A stretch of DNA of 64,000 nucleotides from an uncultured Eubacteriales bacterium (GCA_902781095.1 CACZHW010000003.1:33561-97560), one strand, 5' to 3'. Shown: positions 27,194 through 38,500, counted from the stretch's first letter. A program made the numbers and translations. Notes: generated by a model not told the origin, from the letters alone.

Positions 27194-27364
27194 TTACGCC
27201 TGGGCAGGCGCACCGACGGGGCAGGTCTCGGCGCAGGCGCCGCACTCAATGCAGGTATCCGCGTCGATTTCAAACTTGCCGTCGCCTTCGTGGATCGCTT
27301 CGACCGGGCAGCCGGCAGCGCAGGCGCCGCAGGAGATGCAATCGTCAGAAATCTTGTATGCCAT
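27194..27364 (-). CDS. 2[4Fe-4S] ferredoxin, 56 aa
   Basis: A short gene on the minus strand. The protein begins MAYKISDDCISCGACAAGCP and ends AQA, with two CxxCxxCxxxCP motifs (C9, C12, C15, C19 and C38, C41, C44, C48), so it carries two [4Fe-4S] clusters like clostridial ferredoxin. GGGAGG precedes the ATG. As a low-potential one-electron carrier it is a plausible partner for the Rnf complex coded at 45.6-52.1 kb. Confidence 0.95.
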   Translation of the reverse strand: MAYKISDDCISCGACAAGCPVEAIHEGDGKFEIDADTCIECGACAETCPVGAPAQA

Positions 27365-27399
27365 GATTCAGTACCTCCCAAATAAAATAGAATCAAATT

Positions 27400-27425
27400 C
27401 AGCCGTACCTTTTCCGGTACGGCTG
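27400..27425 (-). terminator. Hairpin between glgP and the ferredoxin gene
   Basis: Ten-bp stem CAGCCGTACC/GGTACGGCTG with a 6-nt loop; T-rich sequence follows on the minus strand. It probably terminates the malQ-glgP transcript. A promoter-like pair just upstream could instead place it in the ferredoxin 5' leader. Confidence 0.6.
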
Positions 27426-27426
27426 T

Positions 27427-27456
27427 ATTGTATCACCGATGGACGTGATTAGCCAA
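27427..27456 (-). promoter_or_regulatory. Possible ferredoxin promoter
   Basis: Minus strand TTGGCT (27456-27451), 18-nt spacer, TACAAT (27432-27427). If used, the 27400-27425 hairpin would be transcribed in the leader. Confidence 0.45.
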
Positions 27457-27481
27457 GCATAACATTTAAGGCCGCTGTGCG

Positions 27482-29830
27482 TCACACCTTCCAGATTTCT
27501 TCCGCGTATTCCAGGATCGTCCTGTCCGATGAGAACTTTCCTGCGCCTGCGATGTTGCGCAGGGCCTTCGCCGCGAAAGCCTCCGTGTCCGCCGTGTCCC
27601 GGTTGCAGCGGATCTTGGCCTCCAGGTATGCGTGAAAGTCGTAGAGGACGAAGTAGTGGTCGGGGGCGTGCCAGCTCGCGCCGTCCAGTAGGGAGGTCTT
27701 GAGTTCGGCCAGGCCGCCGTCCGGATCCCGGAAGGTGCCGTCCGTCAGTCGGTCCAGCGTGCGCCGGATCTCCGCGTCCCGCCCGTACAGGGCGCGCGGC
27801 GAATAGGTTTTGCGGACGGCCGCGAGTTCTTCGACGGTGCCGCCGAAGATATAGTTGTTCTCCCGCCCGGCCTGCTCCACGATCTCGATGTTCGCGCCGT
27901 CGTAGGTGCCCAGCGTCACGGCGCCGTTCAGCATGAGCTTCATGTTGCCGGTGCCGCTCGCCTCCGTGCCGGCGGGGCTGATCTGTTCGCTGATGTCGGA
28001 CGCGGGGATGATCTTCTCCGCCCAGCTGCAGTTGTAGTCGGGGACGAAGAAAACCCGGAGCCGGTCGCGCGTTTCGGGATCGCCGTTGACGAGCGCGGCG
28101 ATCTGGTTGATCAGGTAGATGACGGCCTTGGCGCGGTCGTATCCCGGGGCGGCCTTGGCGCCGAAGAGGAATACGGCAGGGCGCCAGTGGGGCAGCTTTC
28201 CGGCCTTCAGCCGCTCGTGCAGGGCGATGAGGGAGAGGGCGCCCAGCAGCTGGCGCTTGTATTCGTGCAGCCGCTTGATCTGTACGTCGAACACCCAGTC
28301 AGGCTCGAGCCGGACGCCGCAGCGGCGCGCCAGCGCGTCGCAGAGCTGGCGCTTCTTTTCCTGCTTGACGCCGATAAAACGTCGGATGAGCGGCCGGGCG
28401 CCGGGCCCGTCCAGGACGGCGTCCAGCCCGCGCAGCAGGGAGAGGTCGGTCAGATAGGCGTCGGTGCCCAGCGCGTCCGTCAGCAGGGCACAGAGCTCCG
28501 GGTTGCACAGTCCGAGCCAGCGGCGCTGGGTGATGCCGTTCGTCTTGTTTTGGAAACGCTGCGGAAACTGCGCGTACCACTGTGAAAAGACGTCCGATTT
28601 CAGCAGTTCGGAGTGGATGCGCGCGACGCCGTTCGTGGTATGGCAGGCGTAGACCGCCAGCTGCGCCATGTGCACGCGGCGCCCCTCGATGATGCAGTGG
28701 GAAGGGGTGACGGCCTGCGTCGGGTTTTCGGAGCGGAAGCGCGCGTCGATGCGGCGGATGACGGAGACCAGATCGGGACAGACGGAGGAGAGGAGCGAAA
28801 GGTCCCATTTCTCCAGCGCCTCCTGCATGACGGTGTGGTTGGTATAGGAGAAGACGCGCTGCGCGATGCCGAAAGCCTCCTCGAAGCCGACGCCGTCCGC
28901 TTCCAGCAGGCGGATGAGCTCCGGGACGGCCATGACGGGATGCGTGTCGTTCAGCTGCACGGCATGCTCCGGCGCAAAGAAGGAATAATCGCTGCCGTGC
29001 CGTGCCCGGTAGCTGCGGAGCAGGTCCTGCAGGGACGCGCTGACCAGCACGTACTGCTGCTTGATGCGCAGAAGCTTCCCGCCGCGGCGCGTGTCGTTCG
29101 GATAGAGGAACTTCGTGATGTCCTCCGCGCGGTTTTTGTCGCGCGAGGCCCTGGCGTACTGCTGCGCGTTGAACAGGGGAAAGTCGATTTCATGCAGGCT
29201 CTCGCATTGCCACAGGCGCAGGGTCCCGATGTTCTCTGCGCCGTAACCGATGACAGGCATGTCGTAAGGGACGGCCCGGACGTCTCCGGTTTTCATGGAA
29301 ACGGTGACGGCCAGATCGTCCCGCCGGACGGACCACGGGTCTCCGAAACGGGCCCAGTCGTCCGGCTCCTCCTGCTGCCGGCCGTCCGCGAAGCGCTGGC
29401 GGAAAAGGCCGTAACGGTAGCGCAGGCCGTAGCCGGTCAGCGGGATGCCGTGCGTGACGGCACTGTCCAGAAAGCAGGCGGCCAGGCGGCCCAAACCGCC
29501 GTTCCCGAAGGCGTCGTCTTCCACGTCCTCCAGCAGGGCCAGGTCGGCGCCGCGCGCCTTCATCTCGCTGCGGACGTCCTCCAGGATGCCGAGGCAGTAC
29601 AGGTTGTTGTAAATCATCCGCCCCATCAGGTATTCGGCGGACAGATAATAGGCCTGGCGCTTGCCGCAGCGTTCCGCTTCTTTTTGAATCCACAGCGGGG
29701 TCAGCTGCTCCATGGCGGCAAGGGAGAGCGCCTCGTGCAGCTGGGCGGCGTTCGCCTCCTGTAAGGTTTTGTGATGGCGCGCGCACAGGATCGTCCCGGC
29801 CCGTTCTGCAAGCAGCGATGCGTCTGTCAT
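27482..29830 (-). CDS. glgP: Glycogen/maltodextrin phosphorylase
   Basis: 782 aa glycosyltransferase family 35 enzyme releasing glucose-1-phosphate from alpha-1,4-glucans. YYLSAEYLMGRMIYNNL near the N terminus, EDDAFGNGGLGRLAACFLDS, AVQLNDTHPVMAVPELIRLL, and the PLP site EASGTGNMKLMLNGAVTLGTYDGANIEI-type segment near residue 630 are all present. Slightly shorter than mammalian enzymes, typical for bacteria. The start overlaps the malQ stop (ATGA), so glgP is translationally coupled to malQ for joint glucan breakdown. Confidence 0.96.
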   Translation of the reverse strand: MTDASLLAERAGTILCARHHKTLQEANAAQLHEALSLAAMEQLTPLWIQKEAERCGKRQAYYLSAEYLMGRMIYNNLYCLGILEDVRSEMKARGADLALLEDVEDDAFGNGGLGRLAACFLDSAVTHGIPLTGYGLRYRYGLFRQRFADGRQQEEPDDWARFGDPWSVRRDDLAVTVSMKTGDVRAVPYDMPVIGYGAENIGTLRLWQCESLHEIDFPLFNAQQYARASRDKNRAEDITKFLYPNDTRRGGKLLRIKQQYVLVSASLQDLLRSYRARHGSDYSFFAPEHAVQLNDTHPVMAVPELIRLLEADGVGFEEAFGIAQRVFSYTNHTVMQEALEKWDLSLLSSVCPDLVSVIRRIDARFRSENPTQAVTPSHCIIEGRRVHMAQLAVYACHTTNGVARIHSELLKSDVFSQWYAQFPQRFQNKTNGITQRRWLGLCNPELCALLTDALGTDAYLTDLSLLRGLDAVLDGPGARPLIRRFIGVKQEKKRQLCDALARRCGVRLEPDWVFDVQIKRLHEYKRQLLGALSLIALHERLKAGKLPHWRPAVFLFGAKAAPGYDRAKAVIYLINQIAALVNGDPETRDRLRVFFVPDYNCSWAEKIIPASDISEQISPAGTEASGTGNMKLMLNGAVTLGTYDGANIEIVEQAGRENNYIFGGTVEELAAVRKTYSPRALYGRDAEIRRTLDRLTDGTFRDPDGGLAELKTSLLDGASWHAPDHYFVLYDFHAYLEAKIRCNRDTADTEAFAAKALRNIAGAGKFSSDRTILEYAEEIWKV

Positions 29831-31311
29831 TGGGGATTCATCCTTCCGTATCTTTGGTTCAGCTCGAGCACCCGGCGCTGTATGTCGCCGGTAAAGGCGC
29901 CTTCTTTCATGCGCCAGAGCCAGTTCCCGCCGACGGTGCCGGGCAGGTTCATCCGGGCTTCGGTGCCCAGGCCGAGGAGGTCCTGCATGGGGATGACGCA
30001 GGTATCGCAGGGCGAGCGGAAACAGGCCGTGACAAAGGCGTCGATTCCGTCCTCGACCGAGGTAAAGCCGAGGGCTTCACGGGCGCTCTTGAGTTCCTGT
30101 TCGCCGGCGCCCGTCAGATAGCCGCGCAGGGTGTCGTTGTCATGCGTGCCCGTGTAGAGGACGGCGTTCTGGACGTGGTTGGCCGGATGATGGGGATTGT
30201 CCGCCCCGCCGCCGAAGCCGTAGCAGAGCACGCGCATGCCCGGATACCCGGTGTAGTCGATGAGGCGGCGGACCTGGTCGTTGACCTCGCCGAGATCCTC
30301 GGCGACGATGGAGAGCCCGGGCAGCGCGCGCTTCAGCCGGGCGAACAGGGACCGCCCGGGTCCCGTGACCCACTTGCCGCCGCGCGCGTTCGGCGCGCCG
30401 TAGGGGACGGACCAGTAATGGGCGAAGCCGATGAAGTGGTCGATCCGGATGACGTCGTACATCCGCTGCATGCCCCGCATGCGGTCGATCCACCAGTCGT
30501 AACGGCGCAGGAAGCGCAGGCGGTTCCACCGGTAGAGGGGGTTTCCCCATAGCTGGCCGTCCTCGGAAAAGTAATCGGGCGGCACGCCGGAAACCCGGCG
30601 GGGTACGCGGTCCCGGTCCAGCTGGAAGACGTCGGGGCGCGTCCAGGTGTCAGCGGAATCCTCCGCCACGTAGATCGGCATGTCGCCGAAGAGGCGGATG
30701 CCGAGGCTGTGGCAGTAGGCTTTCCATTCATCCCACTGGGAAAAGAAGAGGTACTGGACGAAAAGGTGGAAGTCGATCTCCCCGGCCTCCGCGACAGCCG
30801 CCCGGCGCAGCGCTTCTTTTTTGCGCATGCGCAGGTCCCTGTCCGGCCACTTGGTCCATTGAACGCCGCCGAAGCGCTCGTGCAGCGCGGCAAAGAGCGC
30901 GTAGTCGCGGGCCCAGGGATGCTCGTCGGCAAAGCGGGCGATTTCAGCGCGCAGACTGCCGGCGGACTGGCGGTACGCCCGGCGCAGCAGGGCGCTCTTC
31001 CAGGCGCGGACGCGGTCGAAATCTGCTTTCTCTGGGTTCTCGTCCCGGTACGCGTCTTCCGGCGTCAGTTTCAGCAGGCCGTCTTCGGCGAGCTTGCGCA
31101 CGGAGACGAGCAGGAAATTGCCGGCGAAAACGCTCGAGGATTGATAGGGGGACTCGCCGTAGCCGGTCGGCCCGCAGGGGAGCACCTGCCACAGGGAGAC
31201 GCCGGAGCGCTTCAGCGCGTCTGCAAAGGCGTACGCTTCCGGGCCGAGCGTGCCGCAGCCCTCCGGCCCCGGCAGTGAGGTGATGTGCATGAGGATGCCG
31301 CTTTGGCGCAT
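29827..31311 (-). CDS. malQ: 4-alpha-glucanotransferase
   Basis: 494 aa GH77 amylomaltase that rearranges maltodextrins so that GlgP can degrade them. It starts MRQSGILMHITSLPGPEGCGTLG; catalytic-region segments are IRIDHFIGFAHYWSVPYG (nucleophile Asp), LSIVAEDLGEVNDQVRRL (acid/base Glu) and TGTHDNDTLRGYL. GGAGGCC precedes ATG 31311. It lies 29 bases after the Nif11-like gene and is coupled to glgP. Confidence 0.96.
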   Translation of the reverse strand: MRQSGILMHITSLPGPEGCGTLGPEAYAFADALKRSGVSLWQVLPCGPTGYGESPYQSSSVFAGNFLLVSVRKLAEDGLLKLTPEDAYRDENPEKADFDRVRAWKSALLRRAYRQSAGSLRAEIARFADEHPWARDYALFAALHERFGGVQWTKWPDRDLRMRKKEALRRAAVAEAGEIDFHLFVQYLFFSQWDEWKAYCHSLGIRLFGDMPIYVAEDSADTWTRPDVFQLDRDRVPRRVSGVPPDYFSEDGQLWGNPLYRWNRLRFLRRYDWWIDRMRGMQRMYDVIRIDHFIGFAHYWSVPYGAPNARGGKWVTGPGRSLFARLKRALPGLSIVAEDLGEVNDQVRRLIDYTGYPGMRVLCYGFGGGADNPHHPANHVQNAVLYTGTHDNDTLRGYLTGAGEQELKSAREALGFTSVEDGIDAFVTACFRSPCDTCVIPMQDLLGLGTEARMNLPGTVGGNWLWRMKEGAFTGDIQRRVLELNQRYGRMNPQ

Positions 31312-31340
31312 AAAGGCCTCCGATTTTCAGAATTTCCGCG

Positions 31341-31610
31341 TCAGCGCAGGGAGATTAAAAACATCTCGTAGGCGTCGTCGAAGCAGTCGTAAGGCATCGG
31401 ATTGCCGCCGTTGGTGGATTTGGTCTGATTGCAGGACGACTCTTCGCCTTCGCCGATGATTTCCTCCGGGGTAAGCGGGATGTGCAGCGCGCGGGCCAGG
31501 GCGCAGAGCGCCTCCAGCGGCTCGTCCTGCGAGGCGGTGTCCAGGATTTGCCGCCGCAGCGCCGGATCTGCCAGCGCTGCGCTGCGCAGGGCCATCAGTC
31601 CTTCACACAT
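31341..31610 (-). CDS. Nif11-like small protein
   Basis: 89 aa. The first 55 residues (ALADPALRRQILDTASQDEP, then LEALCALARALHIPLTPEEI) fit the Nif11/NHLP leader-domain pattern: DPxLR, a helix, then LAxxxGxxxTxEE. The C-terminal 33 residues contain two Cys, several Ser/Thr and a GlyGly (TNGGNPMPYDCFDDAYEMF). Starts at 31616 and 31610 are both possible; the second gives the better distance to GGAGGA. It overlaps the thioesterase 3' end and precedes malQ by 29 bases. No lanthionine synthetase, radical-SAM or peptidase-transporter gene is near, so a peptide natural product is only a possibility. Confidence 0.6.
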   Translation of the reverse strand: MCEGLMALRSAALADPALRRQILDTASQDEPLEALCALARALHIPLTPEEIIGEGEESSCNQTKSTNGGNPMPYDCFDDAYEMFLISLR

Positions 31611-32355
31611 GGTCATTTCCTCCCGTAAGCGTGCCTCTCGCTTCAAAGTGGCGGGTCCCTTCCGGGGAGAGCAGCCGGTAGGAGAAGGCGCCATTGCTGC
31701 GGGTGAGCAGCTGGCGCAGGGCACCCTCCCCGCGGATTTCCTTTTCGTAGCTGACCGTCAGCTCCTGCAGCGCGCGGCCGTCATCAAAAGCGGATCTGCC
31801 CAGCGCGTCGCACAGCCAGGCGATGTAGCGCGTGTTGTTGACGTGCCCGTTCAGGTCATAGTCGCTGTACAGCGGGCGGCGCTCCGTTTCGGCGGGCTCT
31901 CCCGCCAGATCCGGGGGCAGCTTCATCGGCGCCTCGCAGGGAGCGGGAATGTCGGAGGTATCCGGAAAGCCGAGGTTGGCCCGGACCGGGCTGACGACGC
32001 CCCGGCTTTCGGTCCCCAGCGTCACCCAGAGCCCGGCAGCACAGGCCAGCGGCGTTCCGTCCTCCAGCGCGAGGGTATGGTAGCGCGGGAAGAAGAAACG
32101 GTTGGCCACGCCGGGCCAGGTGGCATGCAGGATGCGCTCGCCGAAGCGCGGGTAGCGGAAAAAGCGCACGTGCATGCGGGCAAGCGCAAAAAAGAGGCCC
32201 CGCCGGAGCATGTCCTCGTGGCCTGCGCCGAAGGCGGAAGCGTTGTGCTCCGCGCCCTCCTGCATCATGATGAAGAACGCGTCCGGGCGCAGCCGCCCGC
32301 CGAAGTCGCAGTCGGTCGCGCGCACCGCGTACAGGTCTTTCGTAATCCGGTCCAT
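31603..32355 (-). CDS. Acyl-ACP thioesterase (FatA/FatB type)
   Basis: 250 aa double hot-dog thioesterase releasing fatty acids from acyl-ACP. The first hot dog begins MDRITKDLYAVRATDCDFGGRL-like sequence with RLRPDAFFIMMQEGAEHNA. The second contains the catalytic motif YSDYDLNGHVNNTRYIAWLCD, with the Asn-His pair typical of FatA-like enzymes. GGAGGGATC precedes ATG 32355; the longer ORF to 32592 crosses the promoter region. First gene of the minus-strand operon leading to malQ-glgP. Confidence 0.9.
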   Translation of the reverse strand: MDRITKDLYAVRATDCDFGGRLRPDAFFIMMQEGAEHNASAFGAGHEDMLRRGLFFALARMHVRFFRYPRFGERILHATWPGVANRFFFPRYHTLALEDGTPLACAAGLWVTLGTESRGVVSPVRANLGFPDTSDIPAPCEAPMKLPPDLAGEPAETERRPLYSDYDLNGHVNNTRYIAWLCDALGRSAFDDGRALQELTVSYEKEIRGEGALRQLLTRSNGAFSYRLLSPEGTRHFEARGTLTGGNDHV

Positions 32356-32390
32356 CCTGATCCCTCCGTCCTTTTGCATAAACGTGGATA

Positions 32391-32441
32391 ACTTTAGCAT
32401 AAACGCCTTTCCTTGACAAGTGAGAACCTGCGGTTTAGAAT
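32391..32441. promoter_or_regulatory. Overlapping divergent promoters sharing one -35 region
   Basis: Plus strand: TTGACA 32413-32418, 17 nt, TAGAAT 32436-32441, driving the giant gene. Minus strand: TTGTCA 32419-32414, 17 nt, TAAAGT 32396-32391, driving the thioesterase operon. The two -35 hexamers occupy the same seven bases (TTGACAA), so polymerase binding should be mutually exclusive. Confidence 0.65.
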
Positions 32442-32516
32442 AAAATGAATGTTTATGGTCTATCGGCTGCACAGGATTCCGGCGGCCGTCCGATAAAGCG
32501 TAAAGGGTGAGAAATC

Positions 32517-35500
32517 GTGAAGCGAATGACGGCGTGCGCCATGGCGCTGCTTCTTTGCCTTGTGTCCTGCTGCGGTGCCGCAGAGGAAACACGCAGGGGA
32601 AACTATATCTACGTGCCTCGTGTGGCTGCGGAGGCGGGCACGGGGACGACCGTGCTGCACGTCGGCGGTACGGCGCTGGGCCGGGACGGGGAGAAGCGCG
32701 AAATCGAAAACCTCCCGGGTGCTGTCTTCGGCGTCTATGTCTTTTCCGGGGAGGGGGAACTGACGCCCTGGGCGGACCCGCTTTACCCGTTTGAGCCGAT
32801 GCGCCTGAGGACCGGCGATGCGCCGCTCTCTTTCTCTTTGCCCTCCGGTATCGATTTCTACCTCCGCCAGGAGGCGGCCCCGGAGGGGTTCGTCTTCGAT
32901 GCGGAGACGCTCATCCCCGTGACGCAGGGGGAGTTGACGGTGATAAACGAGGCGGAAGGCGAACTGCGCCTGCTGGCGCAGGATACACAGGGCAAGCCGC
33001 TCTCCGGCGTGGAATTCAGCGTATGGAACGGCGGGGAGCGTATCGCGTCCGTGGTGACGGACGGGGCGGGTGCGGCCGCTGTGCCTGTTAAAGCGGAAAT
33101 GCGCCTGACGCTGCTGGAAGAGCATCTGCCGGAAGGCGTGCATCCCGCGCTGTATGTGCTCGAGGGGGATGAAATGATCTCCGCGGAGCAGGTGGCCGTC
33201 GACGTGCGCCCAGCAGAGCGGGTGACGGCGGAGTGGGTCCATCCCTCCGAGGGAACCGTGGAACTGAAGATGAGCGCTTCCAGCGTGGGGGAAGACGGCG
33301 AAAGCGAACGCCGTCCGCTGCCCGGCGTGACGATGGAAATCGCCGATACCGGCGTGCGCCTTACGACCGACGATTCGGGCAGCGCCAGCCTCTCCATCCT
33401 GGAGGGCAGCTACCTCGTGCGTTTCGCATACGAGGGAGACGGCAACGTTTCGCTGCCGCTTGAGGAGGGCCAGATGATCGTGGAGGGCGGGTCCCTCACG
33501 CTTATCGAGTTGGAGGCGTCAGAGCGGACGGGACGCGTAGCCGTCGCCACGGGCCGCGAGGGGCTGGAGGGCGGCTTTTCACTGAAAGAGGAAGAAACCG
33601 GCGCGGTCTTCGGACCGTACGCCTTTGACGAAGAGGGCCGGGCGGTATCCGCCCTGCTGGGAGAGGGACAGTACGAGCTGGAACTGAGCCTGCCGGAGAG
33701 CGCGCTGCTGCGCGGCTTTGCGGCGGACGCCGTCAGAGCGGACGAGACAGGCAGGGCCGTCGTGACGGTGACGGCGGGAGAGTTGGCGGAGATTCCCGCC
33801 GACGTCTCGCTGCTGTCGTCGCAGCGCTATGCGCTGGCGGCCAGGCGCATCAGCGAGTCCGGAGATTACAGGGAGGAGCCTGTTTCCGAGAGCCTGACGC
33901 TGACGCTCTACGGGGAGGCCGGCGACACGCTGGGGCAGTTCCGTGCGGAGAGCGGCGAGCTGCAGCTGGGCGTGCCGGACGGGGTCTACCGTCTGGGCAT
34001 GGAAAAAGAGTGGGCGGCGGAACTGGGCGTTCTGGACGTGTCGGAGCCCTTCTCGCATCCGGATGAAAACGGGACGGTCGTCTTTAAATGCGAAACGGGC
34101 CGGCTGATCCTTCAGGCGAAGGACGCCGAAGGTGCCGCGCTGCCCGGGGCGGTCTATTCGGTGACCGACGGCGCGGGGAACGTACAAACCGCGGAGTGCG
34201 ACGGGAGCGGCACGGCGGTTACCGGCCCCCTTGCACCGGGCACGGTGAGCGTGGAGACGGTCACCGCACCGGTCGGATGCGCCGAAGGCGGCGTCTGGAC
34301 GGCCGAACTGGAAGCGGGGGCTGCGGCAGAATGGTCTCTGGTTCACGAAAAGCTGGGCCGTGAGACGGTCTTGGCCAGGCTGAAGGGCCTGGATGACGCC
34401 GGCAATACGGTCCTGACGCCCCTTGCGGGCGCGGTGATCCGGATCAGCCATGCGGCCGGGGCCGAGGAAGGGGAAACGGCGGCGGTGCTGACGGCCGATG
34501 CGGACGGAAGCGTGACGCTGCCCCTGCCGGCTGGAGACTACGTCGCCAGCCTGCAGGACAGCGGCGGCGTTCCGGTCGCATCCACCGGCGTTCTCGCATT
34601 TACGGCGGAAAATGACAAACAGGAGACCGGCACCCTGCTGGCGGCGGATACGCTGGGCGGCGTGCGGGTGCGTTACGGGGACGGCTCCCTGACGGATGCG
34701 CAGCTGGCGCAGGCGCGGTTCCGGGTGACCGCGCCGGACGGCGGCGAAACGGAACTCGTCCGCAGCGGCGACGCGTTTACGGCCTTCGGCCTTGCCGCCG
34801 GGGAATACACCCTGACGCAGATCCAGGCGCCGGCCGGGCAGGAGCCGGCGAAAGCGCGCGAACTTCATGTAGAGGGCGGGGAAGTGTGCGAGGCCGCGAT
34901 CCCGCTCGTGGAATATGCAAGGCTTTCCGTTTCCAAGGTAGGCCTTACGTTCAATACGTCCCTGCAAACCTTCGTCGTCCCGCTGGAAGGCGAGTACGCC
35001 GTCTATCAATCGGAGGACGGCATCCTCGTGCCCTATCCGGATGCGGAAAACCAGGCGCGCCTCTTTGCCAACGTCAGCGGCGACGAAGCGGACAGGCCGG
35101 CGGAAATCCTTCTGCCGGCACAGGCGGAAGGAACGTCCTATTTCCTGCAGGAGATCGGCGGCGCGTCCGGCTTTGTCGTGGATGAAACGGCACACGAGGT
35201 GGTTCTCCATGCCGGCGAAACGGCACGGCCGGAGTTCTCCGTCGCCAGCGACAGGGGCTTTTTCACGGCGGACGCGGTGGATACAGCTACGGGCGCGCAT
35301 CTCTCCGGCGGCGAATATGCGCTGATTGACGGGGAGGGGAACAGCGTCCTCACCTTTACGATGGGCGAGGCTCCCTACCGTACGGAGACCGCAATACCGG
35401 TCGGGCTGTATACGCTGCGGCAGCTCACCGCCCCCGAGGGCTACGCGCTTGCGGAGGAGGCGGAACAGACGCTGGAGCTGCGCGCCTATCTTTCCGGGAT

Positions 35501-38500
35501 GGATGAAGAAAACCGCCTTCTCGTCCGCTGCCGCAGGATTCCGGCGGCGGATGAAACGGTCGGCGTCGATGCCGAGTTGTGGATGGCGGAGGAACAGGGG
35601 CTCACGTTGATCGGCATCGACTGCAGCGGCGGGGCCGCTGTCGCGCTTGCCCGGCCGCAGGTCGTCATCGAAACGCAGGCGAATGGCCGTACGGATATCG
35701 AAAGCCTTACGCTCTCCGGCGCGGCGGACGAAAGCGGCAGGTCATATCGCGCGCGTGTGGAATTCGCGCTGCGCAACGGCGGATGGCAGCCTTCCCGCGC
35801 CAAGCTGACCGATGCGCTGGAGACGCCCACGACGGTCAGCTTTGCGGAAATCGAAGGCGACATCACCGCCCTGCGCATCACGTACCTGGATGCCGAAACC
35901 GGAGCGGAAACGGCTGAGGAGGGTTTTGTTCCCGGCGAAGCGGTTGTGAGCGTCCGCGCGGAAGGCGACGCGCAGGCTGAAGTGCTGGTGCATGCGTCCG
36001 TGGAAGGGACCTTCTGTTACCGGACGGCCTGGAACGGGGAGAGGCTGGAGAACCGCCTCACCCGGGCGGCGGAGGAGACCTTTGTCCTGCCCGGAAACGG
36101 CACCTTCGGCACGGAATCGGGCGGCAGGGACGGAACGGTCAGCGGGTACGCCTTCCTGGATACGGACGGCGACGGCGTACTGGACGCGGAGGAGACCGGC
36201 CGGTGCGCCGGGCTCACCGTCAGCCTGCTGGACGAGGGCGGAAACGCGGTCGATACTGTGCGGACGGCGACGGACGGCAGGTATGCGTTTGGCGGGATTC
36301 CTACCGGGAATTACCGCATCCGCTTCGACGCGGGCGACGTCATGGTCTATTCCCATGACGGGCGCTTCACGGAGCATGCGTCCAGCCGCGTGACGGATGC
36401 GCGCCGCGGCACGACCGATCTCTTCGCGATCGACGGAGAACATACAGATTATCTCTTGCTTGCGGGCTGCCTGTACGCCGGCAGCATCCAGGGCTTTGTG
36501 GCGGATGAAGAGGCGGACGGAACGACGGAGGGCATGGGCGGCATCAGCGTCGAGCTGATCCGGCTCGACCGGGAAGAGGATGAGCCGACCCTCGTCTCCA
36601 CGGACGACACGGGCGCCTTCGCCTTCACCGGCCTCATCCCCGGCGCCTACAGGCTGGAGATCCGCAAGCCGGACGGCTACCTGGCCAAAGCGGACAAGGA
36701 TGAACTGACGCAGGAGATGACGCTGGAGCAGGGTGGACAGCAGACGGCCGGAGAGGTCGTCCTGGTGCGCTCGGCTGCCGTTTCCGGCAGCATCTGGCTG
36801 GACGAGGAGGGCAACGGCCTTCCCGGCGCCGAGGTGACGCTCCTGCGCCTTGCCGGCGGCACGGCAATCCCGGAGGGGACGGTGACGACGGGAACGGACG
36901 GGCGCTTTGCCTTTGACACGCTCTATCCGGACGAATACAGCATTCAGGTCACCCTGCCGGACGCATTCGGCTTTGCGCCTTACGGGGAGCATTCCGCTGT
37001 CTTCGGCGCGGCCGGCCATACCGGCAGCACGCAGCCCTTCACCCTGGGCGCGGGACAGAACGAGACGGGGCTCTCCGTCGGCGCGACCGTTCCGGCACAG
37101 CTGGAGGTCAGCGTCTTTAGGGACGCGCAGGCGGACGGACTGATGCAGCCGAACGAGAAGGGGCTTTCCGGCGTCAGCGTCGTGCTCGTCCGCAGAGAGG
37201 AAGGCGAGGACGGGGAACGCCTCGCCCTGACGACGGACGAGGAGGGACGGGCGCTCTTTACGAGCCTTACCCCCGGTGTCTTCGTGCTGTCGTATGAAAT
37301 GCCTGGCCAGTGGAGGCCCTCCGGCGTAAAGGCCGGCAGCGGCGGCCGCTATCCGGAGAGCATCCTGCCGCAGAGCACGGCGCGGGCCGGCCGCAGCGCG
37401 GAGTTCAGCCTTTCCTCCGGTGAACAGCGGGAGCTGTATATCGCCGCCGCCATGACGGGCACGGTATCGGGCACCGTCTACGAGGACGGGAACGCGAACG
37501 CCCGCCGCGAAACGGATGAGAAGGGAATGGGCTCCCTTCCGGTCAGGCTGCTGACGCAGGACGGCGAAACGGCCGCGGAAACGGTGACGCAGGAAGACGG
37601 CAGCTACAGCTTTGAAGGACTGCCCGCCGGACGGTATGCCGTTTCCTTTACCGTGCCGGAAGACTGCGGTTTTGCCGCGACGCAGCGCAGCCTTGTGGCC
37701 AACGGCGCGCAGGGCACCACGCAGTCCGTATCCGAAACCAGGCTGTTCACGCTCTCCCAGGGTGCAGCGGTGACGGAGGTCAACGCGCCGGCCGTCCGCC
37801 TGGCCTCGGTCGGCGGACGGATCTGGGAGGATCTGGATGCAGACGGCCGCATGGCAGACGGGGAGAGAGCGCTTTCCGGCGTGAAGGTGGAACTCCTCGG
37901 CGCAAACGGGAGAACGGCGGCGCAGTCCGCCGAGACGGACGCGGACGGCCGTTACGCCTTTACCAGGCTGATGCCGGGAACGTATCAGCTGCGCGTCCGG
38001 CTGCTGGACGGACACGTCCTGCATACGGGGGAAGAAACCCGGGCCGCCGTCCGTGAGATGCGCGGCGGATACGGCTATACGGACCTGTTCACGCTTGCGG
38101 CAGGCGAAGCGCAGAGCAGCTTTGATTACGGCATGCTGGTCCAGGGCGCGCTGTCCGGACGCGTATGGAACGATGAAAACTACGACGGCACCGCAGACAG
38201 GGACGAGTCCGGCCTGAGAGGCCTGACTCTCACGCTGCTCGACGAGCAAGGCAATGCGCTTGAGATGGAGCGGACCGGGAGAAGCGGCGAGTTCAGCTTC
38301 ACCGATCTTATGCCCGGCGTCTATCAACTGAAGGTCACTTTGGACGACGGTTATGTCTTCACGGCCGCAGGGAAGGACTCCATGGCAGAAAGGAGCGACG
38401 AAAGGGAGCAGGTCCTGACGCTCCCCGCGCTTGCCATGGGCGAGACGAGAAACGGGCTGCTCATCGGCGCGCTGAAGCCCGCTGCTCTGGGCGGCGTCGT

